Shown: piece after piece, positions 22,981 to 35,994 of the stretch
Layout of the letters: each line of letters starts with the position of its first letter
How positions within the stretch are numbered: position 1 is the first letter of the stretch
Assembly: GCF_028009165.1 (NCBI RefSeq)
Contig: NC_079244.1
Span: 4,278,001 to 4,342,000 of the forward strand
From: Akanthomyces muscarius
Lineage: Eukaryota; Ascomycota; Sordariomycetes; Hypocreales; Cordycipitaceae
Length of the DNA: 64,000 bases
Direction: 5' to 3'
Made by a program: the position numbers and the translations under genes
Notes under the pieces: generated by a model
The model's input: only the letters and a program-made list of their open reading frames with translations
Databases searched by the model: none
Told to the model about the DNA's origin: nothing

Positions 22981-23888
22981 ATGAATGACTTTGGAGTCAT
23001 TGAGCTCGCCGGAGCCAAGACGACGTCGGCTCCTGGCTGGGCGTACGTCCCCGACACACGCCTTGCTGCCCAGCAGCAGCAGCAGCAGCAGCAGACCACG
23101 ACGACGAACCGAAAGCGCGCGCGGAATGCCCCCGGCGGCGGGCTCACGCTCAGTGACCTCACGGCGCGGCAGGAGAACAAGATGCGCAAGGAGCTCGAGG
23201 CGCTGGACCGCGACGGCGGACGTGACGCCACGATTCCCCTGCCAGGGAAGAGTGGACGGAGTGAGCAAGATCCCCCCTCCCCCCAAAACCATTACAAGTT
23301 CAAGACAGAAGTGCTGACGTGTAGAAAACAGCACAGGGAAAACACACAGCCAATGTCCGCAAGATTCTGCAGTCGCAAAAGACGTTTGCCAACCATCTCG
23401 ACGACTTTCTCGCGCTGCAGGCGCTGACGGAATCCAACGCCGCCGCCGCCGCAGCGGCCGCCAGCAAGCGATCCAACGCCGCCTCCCGCGCCAAGGAGAG
23501 TGCGTCCGTGACGCCGCAGCACCACGGCGGCAAGGGCGACACCCCGATGCCTGACGTGTCCGGCGAGGAAAAGGACGACCGGAGACTGCTCCAGGCCGCG
23601 CCGTGCTGGGTCCCGCCTCCGGCGCACCCGGGCGACGCGGACCCCCTGCTGATGAGCCGCGTGCCGCCGCTGCCGACCGACGCCGAGATGCGACGGCTGC
23701 TGGCGGCGCCGCCGCTCAGCTTCGGCGAGGCGCGGGGCAACTGGGGCGCGACGTACCCCGCGAGGGTGTTTTGCGAGGTCTGCGGATACTGGGGACGCGT
23801 GCGATGCCTGAAGTGCGGGACGAGGGTGTGCGCGCTCGAGTGCCTGGAGACGCATCGCGAGGAGTGCGTGACGCGGTATGGAATGTGA
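22981..23888 (+). CDS. VPS71: SWR1 chromatin-remodelling complex subunit with HIT zinc finger (VPS71/SWC6)
   Basis: A 278-residue nuclear protein with a C-terminal zf-HIT domain, matching Vps71/Swc6 (ZNHIT1 in animals), which together with Arp6 links the SWR1 complex to nucleosomes for H2A.Z deposition. Exons are 22981-23260 and 23332-23888 with a 70-nt intron; phases match. The HIT finger occupies about the last 45 residues: CEVCGYWG, then RCLKCGTRVCALEC and a final THREEC, giving the Cys/His spacing of the family. A conserved upstream segment (KILQSQKTFANHLDDFLALQ) matches the helical region before the finger. Low-complexity stretches include an eight-residue poly-Gln (CAG repeat) near residue 32 and a poly-Ala run near residue 130. 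It is head-to-head with a mitochondrial protein gene. Confidence 0.9.
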
Positions 23889-24806
23889 GGGGAGTTCAGA
23901 ATGTTTGTAATTTGTATTGTCTGTGGCGTTTTATATGATACCCGGTGCATAGCATCATCAATGTTACGATATTTATGGTTTGCCTTGGCTTCAGATATTG
24001 GGGCTCGAGATGCCAGTACTATGTCAGGTAAATGAGCTGAACACGAAGACGGAACTTACTCATTCACTTGGTGCTTTGGTGCCCTCGAAATCAACTTCTA
24101 CTGGTCAGCGAGCTCAGCGATTGATGTGGCTCTCACCGTGGCCAGACCTACTAGCACTTCGATCGTGGCCTATTGTGGAAAGCCTTGACTTATTTCTGAC
24201 CTGTAGGAGACTTGCTGGAAAGGAAAGCCGATTACTCATGGAGAAGGACTGGCATGACGTGGTACCGAGAACAGACACAGGCTACCGCAGCAAGACGGCA
24301 AGACGGCATTGCTTGCGGGAAATGACTGGTACATTATTAATAGCCAAAGCGCTAGGCTTACCGGGAAATTACATGTCATATAAGACTTGTAGCCAGTCAT
24401 CGTAATAATCTCTTCAAACAACTCGTATACGATGCTGTCTGTTGAATCATACTAGGCTGCTATACATGAGACTAATCTCCAGCGTGCAGTCACGCACCGA
24501 TTTCGGCTCATTGACTCAACATCTGACAAATGCAGCAAATCAATTTGGCAGCCCCCTTTCTACTCTATATCCTTATTTATTTGAACATTTAAAACATGAA
24601 CGACTCCATAACCAAAATATATCCCTTGTATTGACATCTTCATCGCCGAGGATCTGCCGTGTGACTCCCAAACGACACTACCCCACCTCCCAACTCCCCC
24701 TCCTAAAAAGAGGGTTGTCTGCCCCTCCAACATTGTCGACAGCACACCCTCAACCCACCGCTTTTTTTCCGCCGACTTTCGTTCGCACCGTCATCCTTTG
24801 CCCGCC
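23889..24806. other. Intergenic region upstream of threonyl-tRNA synthetase
   Basis: About 0.9 kb. The stretch from about 24530 to 24640 is AT-rich, and the last 150 nt are C-rich before the synthetase start. No gene supported. Confidence 0.6.
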
Positions 24807-27423
24807 ATGTCGTCCGAGAAGGTTGATGCCGCCAAGGTGGCCGAGGGCGCGCCCAAAGAGCTCGCCTCCCGGCCCAAGGAGAAGAAGGAAAAGGCGCCCA
24901 AGCCGAACAAGAACGCCGGCCTCGAGGTACACAATCTGCGCCCAACTCCGAACGAGCGACTCGAAAAAAATCATATTAACGTCACATTGTAGCGCCCCGA
25001 GCCTGCCGAGTTTATCAAACACCGTCTGGATCTTTTCGACAAGATCAAGGCTAGACAGGATGCCGAAATTGCTGGTATGCGACAAACGACGACCCCGTGA
25101 CGGAGGGAAGGGGGAAGAAGGGACATGTGCCAACTGACATGGATGTGCAGCCCAGCCGCGCGAAGAAATCACCGTTACTATGCCCAATGGCAACGAGACC
25201 AAGGGCACCTCGTGGGAGACTACCCCGCTGGCCATTGCCAAGGGCATCTCCAAGAGCCTGGTCGAGCGCACCGTCATTGCCCAGGTCGACGGCGAGCTGT
25301 GGGATCTCACCCGCCCGCTGGAGAAGAGCTGCAAGCTCGAGCTGCTCGATTTCGAGCACACCGAGGGTACGCGACCTTTCCTTTTCGTTTCGGAAACTCC
25401 CTGAACCAGTACTCATACCAATCTAGGCAAGAAGGTCTTCTGGCATTCGTCTGCCCATATCCTGGGCGAGGCCTGCGAGCGCCGCTTCGGTTGCTACCTC
25501 TGCAACGGTCCGCCCACCGAGAATCCTCCCGGTTTCTACTACGACATGGCCAACATGGAAGGGTGCGTCTGCCATCGCGTACAAACCTGCCGAGGAGAAT
25601 ACTAACAATGGTGCAGCCAGGTTGTAGGTGACGACGACAAGAAGGCGCTCGAGACCCTCTCATCGTCCATCATAAAGGAGAAGCAGCCCTTTGAGCGTCT
25701 AGAGATGACCAAGGACGAACTTCTCGAGATGTTCAAGTACAGCAAGTACAAGGAATACTTTATCCAGCAGCGTGTGCCCGAGGGCACCAAGTCCACCGTC
25801 TACCGCTGCGGTCCCCTGATTGATTTGTGCCGTGGCCCTCACGTGCCCAACACCGGTAACATTAAAGCCTTTGCCGTTCTACGAGTATGATGCCCCGGGC
25901 CTTCCTCGCAACGAAATTAAATGTACTAATGGTTCGCAGAGCTCCGCTGCCTACTGGCTGGGTGACTCCAAGAACGAGTCGGTGCAGCGCATCGCCGGCG
26001 TCTCGTTCCCCGACAAAAAGGCGCTCGAGCAGCACAAGGAGTTCCTCGCCGAGGCCGCCAAGCGCAACCACCGCAAGATTGGCACAGACCAGAAGCTCTT
26101 CTTCTTTGACGAGACGTCGCCGGGATCCACCTTTTTCCTGCCGCACGGCGCGCGCATCTACAACACGCTCATGGACGTCATCAAGGCCGAGTACCGCAAG
26201 CGCGAGTTCCAGGAGGTCATTACGCCCAACGTATACAAGTCGGAGCTGTGGAAGACGTCGGGCCACTGGGGCCACTACGCCGAGAACATGTTCACGTTCG
26301 AGGTCGAGAAGGAGCAGTACGGCATGAAGCCCATGAACTGCCCGGGCCACTGCAAGATCTTTAGCCACGCCGACATGAACTACAAGGATCTGCCGTGGCG
26401 CATGGCCGACTTTGGCGTGCTGCACCGCAACGAGTTCTCGGGCGCGCTGTCGGGCCTCACGCGCGTGCGCCGCTTCCAGCAGGACGACGCGCACATCTTC
26501 TGCACCGTCGACCAGATCCGCGACGAGATTGTCGGCTGCTTCGACTTTCTCGACAGCATCTACAGCCTCTTTGGCTTCGAGTACAAGCTCAAGCTGTCCA
26601 CGCGGCCCGAAAAGTACATTGGCGATGTGGCCGTGTGGGACATGGCCGAGGACAAGCTCACCGAGGCGCTCAACGCCTTTACGCAGAAGATCGGCGGCAA
26701 GTGGGAGCTCAACCCGGGCGACGGCGCCTTCTACGGCCCCAAGATTGACATTACCGTCTACGACGCCCTGCGCCGCGAGTTCCAGTGCGGCACCATCCAG
26801 CTCGACTTTAACCTGCCCAAGCGCTTCAAGCTGCGCTATGTCGCCTCCAAGGACGAGAACGCGCCCGGCGGCGGCGACGCCGAGCCCGACCTGCCCGCCG
26901 GCTACGCCCGCCCCGTCATGGTGCACCGCGCCGTCCTCGGCTCCGTCGAGCGCATGTTTGCCATCCTCACCGAGCACTTTGCGGGTAAGTGGCCGTTCTG
27001 GCTCTCCCCGCGCCAGGTGCTCGTCGTGCCCATCATGCCCGCCGTCAACGACTACGCCGTCGAGGTGCAGACCGTCTTCAAGAACAAGGGCCTGTTTGTC
27101 GACGTGGACCTGAGCGGCAACACGTTTCAGAAGAAGATTCGCACTGGCCAGCTGGAGCAGTACAACTTTATCTTCGGTATGTTTTTTTTTTCCACCGTCA
27201 CATCCTTTGCATCTACAATTTCGAAAATGAATGAAGAGAAGAAGAAGCTAACATGGGAAATTTTGCAGTCGTCGGCGCGGAAGAGGAAAAGTCTCGCACC
27301 GTCAACATTCGCAACCGCGACGACCAGGCCACGCAGAGCAAGGGCGAGCTGGTTCCCCTGCAGGAGGCGCTGGAGAAGATGATTAACCTCAAAGAGGAGA
27401 GGAGACGCGTCAACGAGATTTAA
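24807..27423 (+). CDS. THS1: Threonyl-tRNA synthetase, cytoplasmic type
   Basis: A class II aminoacyl-tRNA synthetase of 737 residues that charges tRNA-Thr. Seven exons: 24807-24926, 24993-25074, 25151-25366, 25427-25562, 25617-25884, 25940-27176 and 27269-27423. Every junction is GT-AG and the frame closes. Domains in order: a Lys/Glu-rich N-terminal extension (residues 1-60), a TGS domain (starting [12 protein letters not shown]), an editing domain with the zinc-type [12 protein letters not shown] motif, the class II catalytic core and a C-terminal anticodon-binding domain. In the core, the zinc ligands of ThrRS are visible in MNCPGHC, QDDAHIF and MVHRAVLGS, and motif 2 is [20 protein letters not shown]. 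The lysine-rich N-terminus argues for the cytosolic form; no second, mitochondrial ThrRS is seen in the window. Confidence 0.97.
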
Positions 27424-30400
27424 ACAGAAAAAGAAAAAGAGACTATATATATGTGTGGAGAGGGAGAGAGAGATGGACGAGGATATTCATGAATTTTCTT
27501 CTTTTATTGAGCAAAAAGAGGGTCAGCGGGTAGGAAATGTTTAGCATGTACGGAGTAGTGACGAAAAAGGATTCGTTAGGTACAAGAGGAAAGAAAAAAG
27601 ACTACAAATCGAATATATACGCATTATAAAGGCTTTTTCTTTGTGCCCTGAGACGAACTGCTCAGGGAGGTTCCGGGATGCCATTCCAGGAAGCAAAAAA
27701 AACCGCGAGGTTCAAGACTATTCACAAGCCCCCCAGACACGTGGGAAAATATTGGCAAAAAGACTATTTACGCCATGGCGTCGGGCAAAGACGGCGAGGC
27801 GTTTGAGGAGGAGGAATGGCTTGGGCTGCAACGGTTGCAGATGCCCAAACGGCTGGCTACTTGGCTGTCGGTCAAGCGTTTGTTTCCCTGCTCGTGAGAG
27901 GAAAAAAGGAAGTATGGCTGGTATAGGTTTGAGCAGGGGGGGGGGGCGTGGCTGTCACTTTAATATGCCAGTAGGTGTGGCGATCCAAAGTGCTAGCGTG
28001 CGCCATGTCTTGAAGCGGGTGGGCAGGGGTTTGGTCAAAGCATCTGTGTTGAGAAAAAGGCACCAAAGGTAAAAAAGGAAGATGGTGGCTTGCACGGGTC
28101 GGGAATTCAAAGGAGCTGGGAGCATGCCCGCGGATTATTGCTTGTCGTAGAGGGACGGAGGAGATTGGCCCAATGGCTCGATGGGTGTACAGGCCGGCGC
28201 CGGTGAAGCTACTGGCTATGCCTCGGTTGATGTTGTCATTGAGAATTGTTTGCCCTTGGTCGCCTGCCCTAGTATCAATGCGGTGCTCGTTTTTTCGTGT
28301 CGGTTTTAATAAACGGGGAATAGGGGCGGTCGGCTTGATGATCCAACCCCGTCCATGGGTGCTGACTGAACTAGAATTCCCTTGCCGCGCCCTTGACTTG
28401 CAAATTGGAAGAGCAGAGATGTCGGCGTGGAGCAGGAGGAACGGCGCGGAGTGCGGAGGAGACAGGGCGTGGCGCGAGTGGCGTGAGCGGTGCGAGTGGC
28501 GCAGGAAGGGAAGGGAGGGGTGCCAGGTGTGTCTGCGACTCTACGTTATTAGGTAGTTAGCGGATGCGTAGAGGTAGGTACGGATACCTTAGGTAGCCTT
28601 CAACGGCGCTGGAGAGGCGCTGTATTGTCCCCGGTGCCTTGGGCTAGTTCCGCCGACGAGTTAGCGAGAGCCGGGACCCAGCTGCAACGCCGTTGCACCT
28701 CGGGCTTTTGCTGGCAAAGATTCAGCGTCGGATGACGGGAATCGGGAGGGAATAGCGTGCGGACAGAACATGATGCGCAACGGACTCGGGCCAGCGCTGT
28801 GGTGTTGTCACGACAGACGACTCGTCTCACCTATGCATAAAGCACATCATGAATACATACATAAAATATACCTACCAGTAGGCATGTGTGCAGAGACACG
28901 AACTGCACCCAGCCGGACAACGGACAGCCGGTAAGAGTCGGACGTCCTGAAAATTCTCGGCCGTTGACTGGCTGCAGAGCCCAAACACGTCGCCACCCGA
29001 CTAACCAAGCACCACGAGAAACATGCAGCACAACGTTGATGATGTGTCACATCACTACGCTACCAGTGGTGCAGTGCGCACGGTAGGTAGGTAATGCTTG
29101 CGCTCTTGCCAGGTCGCACTGCCGGCTCCGAGAGTTTGCTTGAGGTGTGGTGTGGTGTGCTGCTGCCACTGTTGCTGCACCGTGATATCCCTGTCACCCA
29201 GTAGTAGCTCGCCCGTCAAACAACAGGTCATCGGCCACATTTTCCCGCCGACTTTTCTCTTGTCCGTGCAAATGCCAGCTCGTGGCTCTTCTGTCAGACA
29301 TGAGATGTGAGTAGTCGGTCCAGAAGGCGCAGCTCGTCAAATCGTGTTTCGCCGCGAGATGTGACGAAGCGGGCGCAGAGTCTGCCTGTCACGCCAAAAG
29401 CATCCTGACTTTTCGATTCGCTCAACCGCGCCATTTCTGACAGGCTGTCATTGCGCCCGCCTGACGAGAATAGTAATAAATAGCGGTCTGCTCTCCTTTG
29501 AGCATGTGCGAATCGCCATCGCCCCAGTCGGTGGGCCGTTGATGGCTGGGGGCGTGTGGACACGGGGCGCGGATAGATCATCTATCACAAAATACCTGTA
29601 CCAAGGCACAGAGTCAAGACACGGTCTGTGGCGCCCACGAATGGAGCGGAACAATTGGAGCGGTCGCTCATTTCGGTACCGAGCTGCAACGAGCAGCCAG
29701 CCTTTGCGGTCCTGGCCGATGGCACAGTCGCTTCCTCCAGCGTCCCCTTGATGCCCGGCTTTGTCAGTCCAAGATTCGTCTTCTTCAACGTGATTGTCGG
29801 ATGGGCGTAGAAGTGCGCCATGGGTTAGAGTGCGCATCCTGCTGAACTGCCTACCAGTAATAAAACAATGCTGTCCCTGGAACCTGTTGGCCGGGGTCGA
29901 CGATCCAGCCCTGCTCGCCAGAAACTTGGCTGTCGCTGCTTCGCGGGCCGGCGCTGTTACGTACAACTGGTCGCCAATGGCCCATGCTACCGTTGTGCCC
30001 TCGGGGGACACCATGACCGGTCAATCGATCAGAGCCTACAATAATAAGCTAATTATTAAAGCCTGCCCCTTCATTGCAAAATGACTGCTCGACAATGATT
30101 TGCGATACCCCGGACCGGCCCCAGAATGTTGGGGGATGATGCGCTGGGGCACGATTGACATTGGGCGGGGAATGCATACAGGCAGAGTCGAGTGAACAGA
30201 ACTGCCAGAGTACTGAATAGGATCGAGATAACGCCGGCTAAGGGGTTAGGGCAAAAGCGTGCACCAAGAGACAAACCATTGACCTGCAAACCTGGAGCTT
30301 GCATGCAAATGCCTCTGGCAGCGACGACTGAGCACACTCACCTCGGCAGCAGGAACCAGGTAACTAGCCAGGGTATATTCGCACGAGGTCTTTCGGTCTA

Positions 30401-33040
30401 GATTCGACCAGTCTGGAGATGGCGGATGGGACGAAGCTTCAGATGGGCTGCACACCAGGCGTTGGCGGCCACGCGGCGTCTGCCAGTCCACATACGGCAC
30501 ACACCATCACACCACTCTCCCCACAGGCGAGGCGCCACTAGACTGCGAGAGCGTTCGGGATGGGACGTGTCAGAAAAGAGGCAGGCGATGTGCTTGCCCG
30601 ATAGAGGGCCCGCCAGGCAATATGATGTGTAAGTTTTGAGCGTTTTCTTTGCGGGCGGCCCTCGGGCACCCGCTTGCCGCCTTTTAGGCCGAATGAAACA
30701 AAGAAACGACTTGTAACACGGCTTGGCAGCACGCGAGCAGTTTTCAAGAGGGCTGCTTGTCAAAGACAAAAAGGTCTGCAGAAAATACCCGTGGGCGTTG
30801 ACTGTGATGTGTCATTGGAGTCTGTCATGAGCCCGAATTTGCTGGCGGCGTCTTCTCTCCATCCCTGTGCGTGGCCTGCACCGGTAGCACCACCACCGAG
30901 GATCTTCGCTAGTGCAGCAGGTGCAGCAGTGGCTGGCGTCTACTGGTGGCGCTCAGCATTGCATTCGGACAGGCTACCTATTGCTTGTTACTCAGCTGCA
31001 GCGTCATGGAATTTCGTCAGGCGGTGCAGAAGGCCCGGGCCAGGGCTTGCAGTGGCAGCTGCACGTAAGCAATTGCTTGCATTGCCCGCATTGCACCAGA
31101 GCTGCATTGGTCGATGACAGACTAGGGACCTCTTTTTCTCGCTACCTAATTCGAGCAGGAGCAGAGTTGTTACTGGTACTAATAGACCATCTTGTCTCGC
31201 CGCGGCAATTGCATGCAGCCTGGGTGGTGGTGACAGGCGGCCTCACAACTCCGCCGAGGGGTGCAGCAGTCGAGAGTCGAGACCCAAGCAATTAAGCACG
31301 TCAGGCAAGCAGCGAGGTCACTCGGCGTGAACACATATCACCTAGTAGGTCCTTTGCAGATTCGTTCATGTGAGCAGCCGGGATAGCAGTTAACTGGCTT
31401 GCGGGAAAGCCACGGCGTCTTCCTGGAAGATGCTGGTAAAACGATCGAGAATGCGCCTGTCTGCGAGGGAGTGGATAACGAGAAAGAAGAGAGACCCAGA
31501 TCATTACTGAGAAGGGAGAACTGCTGATGGTAGCTCAGAGCTGCTGGTAGGCTCGGTTGGCTGATGCCTTGTGTTGAAGTGTTGGCGATGACGCCTCGCC
31601 AGTTTTGCTAGCTGTTCAGTACAGCTACCTACGTTAGTGATGAGCCAAGGAGCAAGCCCAGGGCTGCTAGTTAGTGGGCAGCTAGGAGATCTGGCGGCGG
31701 CTTGTCCGACGAGGCGCGAACCATTGAATCCGTAGATTCTGCACCAACCATGACAGTCACGGTCGGGGGCGTTTGTCTGGTGCATGTTGGTCGCTAGCGC
31801 TCTGTACCAAGCTGCTACGTTAGTCAGGGTGTACTAGCAGTAGTGTAGGGAGTATGGGTAGGTAGCTGGTAAGCAGATTGCTTGCCTCGACGAGATGACC
31901 GTACTCTAGCGTGTCTAGCCAACTCTTTAACTCGTTGCCTGTTAGTGCAACCAGGGATGCGCAGTGGCAGGTCTGCTGGCGGTCGAGGGTGTTGATGGAA
32001 GGCAGATAGACAAACGGCAGCGTGAATGTGAAGTGGCAGCCAGCTGAACTGGCGATAGGTACCTTTGGTACCTGGAACTGCCTGGGTAGAGGGGGCGGCT
32101 GCAGCTGCACTCAGTAAGGTAGGTAATAATAAATAGCTGCTGCCCCTGCACTGGGACTTTGACTGGGATTGGGTGACTGGCAACTGGCAACGCTGCTGCT
32201 GGACCCCCGCGCAGGTGGTAGAGGGCAGCAGCAATGGCAGGCTTTTAGCGGCACACCCCTCTTTCACGCTCGAGGCCCCCAAAAAGACGCCTCCTCAGCG
32301 CCTCATGGGCCAGCGCCTCAGCGCATTTGCGCTGTACTCAGTAATGACAACTGCTGCCAAGTGCTACCTACTGGTACCAGCACAGTGCTCTCACTCGGCA
32401 TCATGTCATGGTGCACCCTGTGGCTTCCATGCTCCATGCTCCATGTTCCATGCTAGCGTCCGCTCCTCTTGCCCTCGACCTCCACCCCTCTGTGTCCTCC
32501 ATCGTCCTCCCCTCCACCTCTTGCGACCCACGGAGTGCAGGCCGTCTCGCGACTCCCCTCCACCCTCCAACCCTTACTGTCACCATCCATGCCTTGACGC
32601 CACCGTTTTCACCGCGCACACACTTTAGCACACACACGCCTCTCCCACGCCGTCGCGCAGACTCCCCAGGCATTCCAAGACATCAGAAAAGAAAGCCGGC
32701 CCGCCCTCACCAACCCCAGACCATCCTCGTCCCAACGCCATCCTTTTCCCATTTCTTTTTCGAGCAAGCAGCGTTACCAGTGCTACCCAGTATCCGTCTA
32801 ACAAGAAGCCCATTCCAACGCCACTAATTACTTCGCACCACCCGGGTTCCGCTAGCCATCGAGCTCGCACTTTTTTATTCATTAGCGGCACGACCATAAA
32901 CTCTCGTCACTTTTTTGGTGCATGCCGACCTCCATCGTGCCCGACCTCCGAACAGCCCCATCCATTCATCCTGCCGCATGACATAAAGCCATAGCTTGTT
33001 CGCGCGTTTCTGCTTTTGCGTTGCGTCTTTTCCTCCGGCC
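27424..33040. other. Gene-poor island (5.6 kb)
   Basis: No intact gene could be built on either strand. The left end contains the synthetase 3' UTR. From 28.5 to 32.4 kb the words AGGTA/TACCT and their tandem forms recur many times. Between about 29300 and 30500, minus-strand fragments with splice-like signals suggest a decayed gene (see findings). From about 32500 the sequence becomes C/T-rich and forms the promoter and leader of the WD40 gene. Transcribed non-coding RNA cannot be excluded. Confidence 0.5.
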
Positions 33041-35374
33041 ATGCGACCTTCGTCATCGCATACGACTCGAGTGCCGCCCGACGACCCTCAACCAGACGAC
33101 AATGGCCAACACTCTCGCTCACGTTCCCGCCTGCTGACACACCACGCATACGACTCGGACTCGGACTCGGACTCGCACTGCTCTAGCAGCAGCAACAACG
33201 ACTCGCTCTCGCGGCACCAACCTGCTCGCTCTCGTCTTCTTTGCCGCCCTGCCGGCGCGTTTTCCCCAGCCAGCACCGCCGCCCGCATGACGGCTACCTC
33301 GGTAGAAGGGCCCGGCGCGCCTTCGGCCAGTCGCCATTCTCAGTCTGCTCGCCCATCCTCGCGACCCGAGCACGATGCCCAGTCGGACGTCGACATGACC
33401 GACAGCGACGTCCAAGCCTCGGAGACTGAATTCGAAGCTGGTGGCGCTCCGCTGGCTTTGAATGCCCCGACTCGCGACCACCATGCCACCAACATCATGC
33501 CCACACGGGAATCGGATCCCGAATCTCTGTCCGATGCGGATTCGGAAGACCATGACCATGACGAGGATGACGAGGAGGATGACGACGACGACGACGACGA
33601 CGACGATGGCGATGGCGATTATGATAGTGACGATGACATGCCATTCCCTCAAAATTATCCAAATACTCTACCACCGATGACACCCATGCCACCTGCGCCT
33701 TTGTTCCCGCATCCAGGCAATGCCTTCCTTTTCCAGACGCCCCCTCCGAACATGCCCTTCAACCAGTTAACACTGCCGCCTCAACCAATGAACTTTGCCA
33801 TGCCCACTGGTCCTACCGACCTAGCCAACTTGCCGCCGCTGCCACAACCACCAACCAACTGGGTCAATATACCGGCATTCTTTGCCGACCAAAATCTGGC
33901 TATTAGCAATGGTATCTCCAGTATACTGGGATCCGAGAATCTTGACATGGCCGACTTCTTACGTGACTGGGCCTACCAGGGTCGCTATGGCCGCGCTGCG
34001 CGATCGCAACCCCCTCTGCTCGACGAGCTCATGCGCCAAACGCAAGAGCAGCCTGACGAAATCGACTATGATCAGCTCAAAGGCGACCAATATGACTTGC
34101 AAGGCCTGGATTGGGCTTCCATGGAAACTACACGCAAGGCTGCCCGATTGCGACGCCAATATACCTATCGAAACTATGTCAACAGAATGGGGTCTGACAA
34201 ATGGATGGCAAGTATCCTCACTTCCCCGTGACATCTCAAATCTAACCAGTTCCTGCTGCAGTTGCCTCGCGAAACGCTGTCCTCTCGCGAGAGCTTCTAC
34301 AGATTCAAGAGAATGAACATTCGAAAAGACGTCTCCCTGGCTCACTTTCAGCTTCGTAGTGCTCTCGCCTGCCCAACCCGCACCCACGCCTATTATCCCA
34401 CACCCCAGGGCATCGCACGCATGAATTTGGCATCTAGAAAATCCGAAACTTTCATGAACACGCGAGACTTCCCGGCTGCTGGGGCCGTCATATCCACTCT
34501 TGATGCTGATTGCGGCGTCCTAATGTGCGGCACCTTCAATGGCGAGTATTACATCAAAAGCCTTGATACTACAGAAAAGCAGGGGTATTCGGAGGGTCAA
34601 ATCACTTCTGATCCCGGCGGTATTACCAATCACATCAAGATCCACAAACCACGACGCTCCTGTGGCCCCGCAGCTGCCATAGCGAGTAACGATCACGGAT
34701 TCCGACTGCTAGACCTGGAGACGCGAAAAATCGTGCAGGAAACGAGGTATCCGTTTGCCCTCAACTGCACAGCTGTATCCCCGGACCGACGACTGCGAGC
34801 CGTGGTAGGCGATCACTTTAATGTCCTCATCACCAATGCCGACACGGGCGAAGTGTTGCAGGAGCTTGGAGGCCACCGCGACTACGGCTTTGCCTGTGAC
34901 TGGTCCGACGACGGCTGGACCGTTGCCACTGGCTTCCAAGACATGGCTGTGAAGATCTGGGATGCCAGACGCTGGTGCAACTCGAGCGGCATCTCGACGC
35001 CGCTGTGTACGGTGCGCACGGAGATGGCGGGGGCTCGTAGCCTGCGTTTCTCTCCCCTCGGAAGCGGCCCGCCCGTGCTGGTCGCCGCCGAGGAGGCCGA
35101 TTTTGTCAACATTATCGACGCCAAGATGTTCCGCTTCAAGCAGGAGATTGACGTCTTTGGCGAGATTGGCGGCACTGCCTTTGCAAATGACGGGCAGGAC
35201 CTCAACGTTCTCTGCTGCGATACGCACCGTGGTGGCCTCTTGCAGCTGCAGCGCTGCCGTGGCCGACGCGGCTTTATGCGCAGCTACGACGAAGAAGACA
35301 TGGCGAACCGCCACTCGTGGCTTCCAGATACCGATTCGACGCCCGCCATGCACGAAATCCCCCCCTTCTTCTAG
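33041..35374 (+). CDS. WD40-repeat protein with long disordered acidic N-terminus
   Basis: A 759-residue protein. Exons are 33041-34207 and 34262-35374. The junction uses a GC donor (ATG|GCAAGT) and an ordinary CAG acceptor; no GT donor keeps the frame. Residues 1-220 are disordered: Ser/Asp repeats near 38-47, then an acidic tract with about ten consecutive Asp near residue 185. A Pro/Met/Phe-rich stretch follows (about 205-290), then a helical region (NYVNRMGSDKW) and WD40-like blades: DWSDDGWTVATGFQDMAVKIWDARRW, and a segment RSLRFSPLGSGPPVL...AEEADFVNIIDA that resembles the fungal domain once listed as DUF2415. Fungal WD proteins of this architecture are conserved but poorly studied. No function is assigned. 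The gene follows a 5.6-kb gap and is preceded by a pyrimidine-rich leader. Confidence 0.88.
34208..34261 (+). other. GC-AG intron of the WD40 gene
   Basis: A 54-nt interval starting GCAAGT and ending CTGCAG, with CTAAC 20 nt before the acceptor. Both flanking exons are in phase 0, and reading through hits a stop. GC-AG introns with an otherwise strong donor are a known minority class. Confidence 0.75.
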
Positions 35375-35994
35375 TTTTACAACTTTCTCACCTATTTCTA
35401 TCACCTTGTCACTTATACCCTTGGATGACGCAGTATCCGATAGTGTCTACCATCTTTCGCATCGATTCCGGCGTTTTTATCCTTTTTGTTGTTCAATCTT
35501 ATACCGCCTCTGCATTTTCCTCTTGCCCGCCCAAGGCTGGAATGAACCTTTTACAGCACGAGGGCTCACTCGAGCAAACATTTTTTCTTTCTTCTATAGC
35601 ATTTGATGGAAGCGATTATCATTATGAATTCTATACATTGGGCTCGTTTTTCTTGTTGACCTTTTTTTGTTTTTTTCCATCTAGACTACCGGCTGCATCA
35701 AGGTTGAAAGCAGGCAGGAAATGCCGTTACCTTTATTTATTTATCGAGAAACATAAATTGGAGGAAAGGAAACCAGCAAAATATACATATTCAGTCTGAA
35801 AGGCGGCCCCCTTTTTAAAACATGGGCATTTCTATGCAGCCTTTTTGTCTTGTATAGTTATTCTACCCTGTTCCGTAATTGCTTTTGACTTGGTGTCATT
35901 TGCCCTGCGCTTAGCGGTAGGGAAGGGAAAAAGAAACGAACGCATCGCGTGTGTGTAGTCTAGATTTCACTGTATGCAAGGGTTTCATGCGTAG
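35375..35994. other. Convergent intergenic region
   Basis: 3'-to-3' spacer between the WD40 gene (+) and the Zn2Cys6 regulator (-). AT-rich and T-run sequence fits 3' UTRs. No gene seen. Confidence 0.6.

Noticed and set aside
25862..26977. 371-codon open frame antisense to threonyl-tRNA synthetase
   Set aside because: Same codon-bias effect; no recognisable motif, and the sense strand is a complete conserved enzyme.
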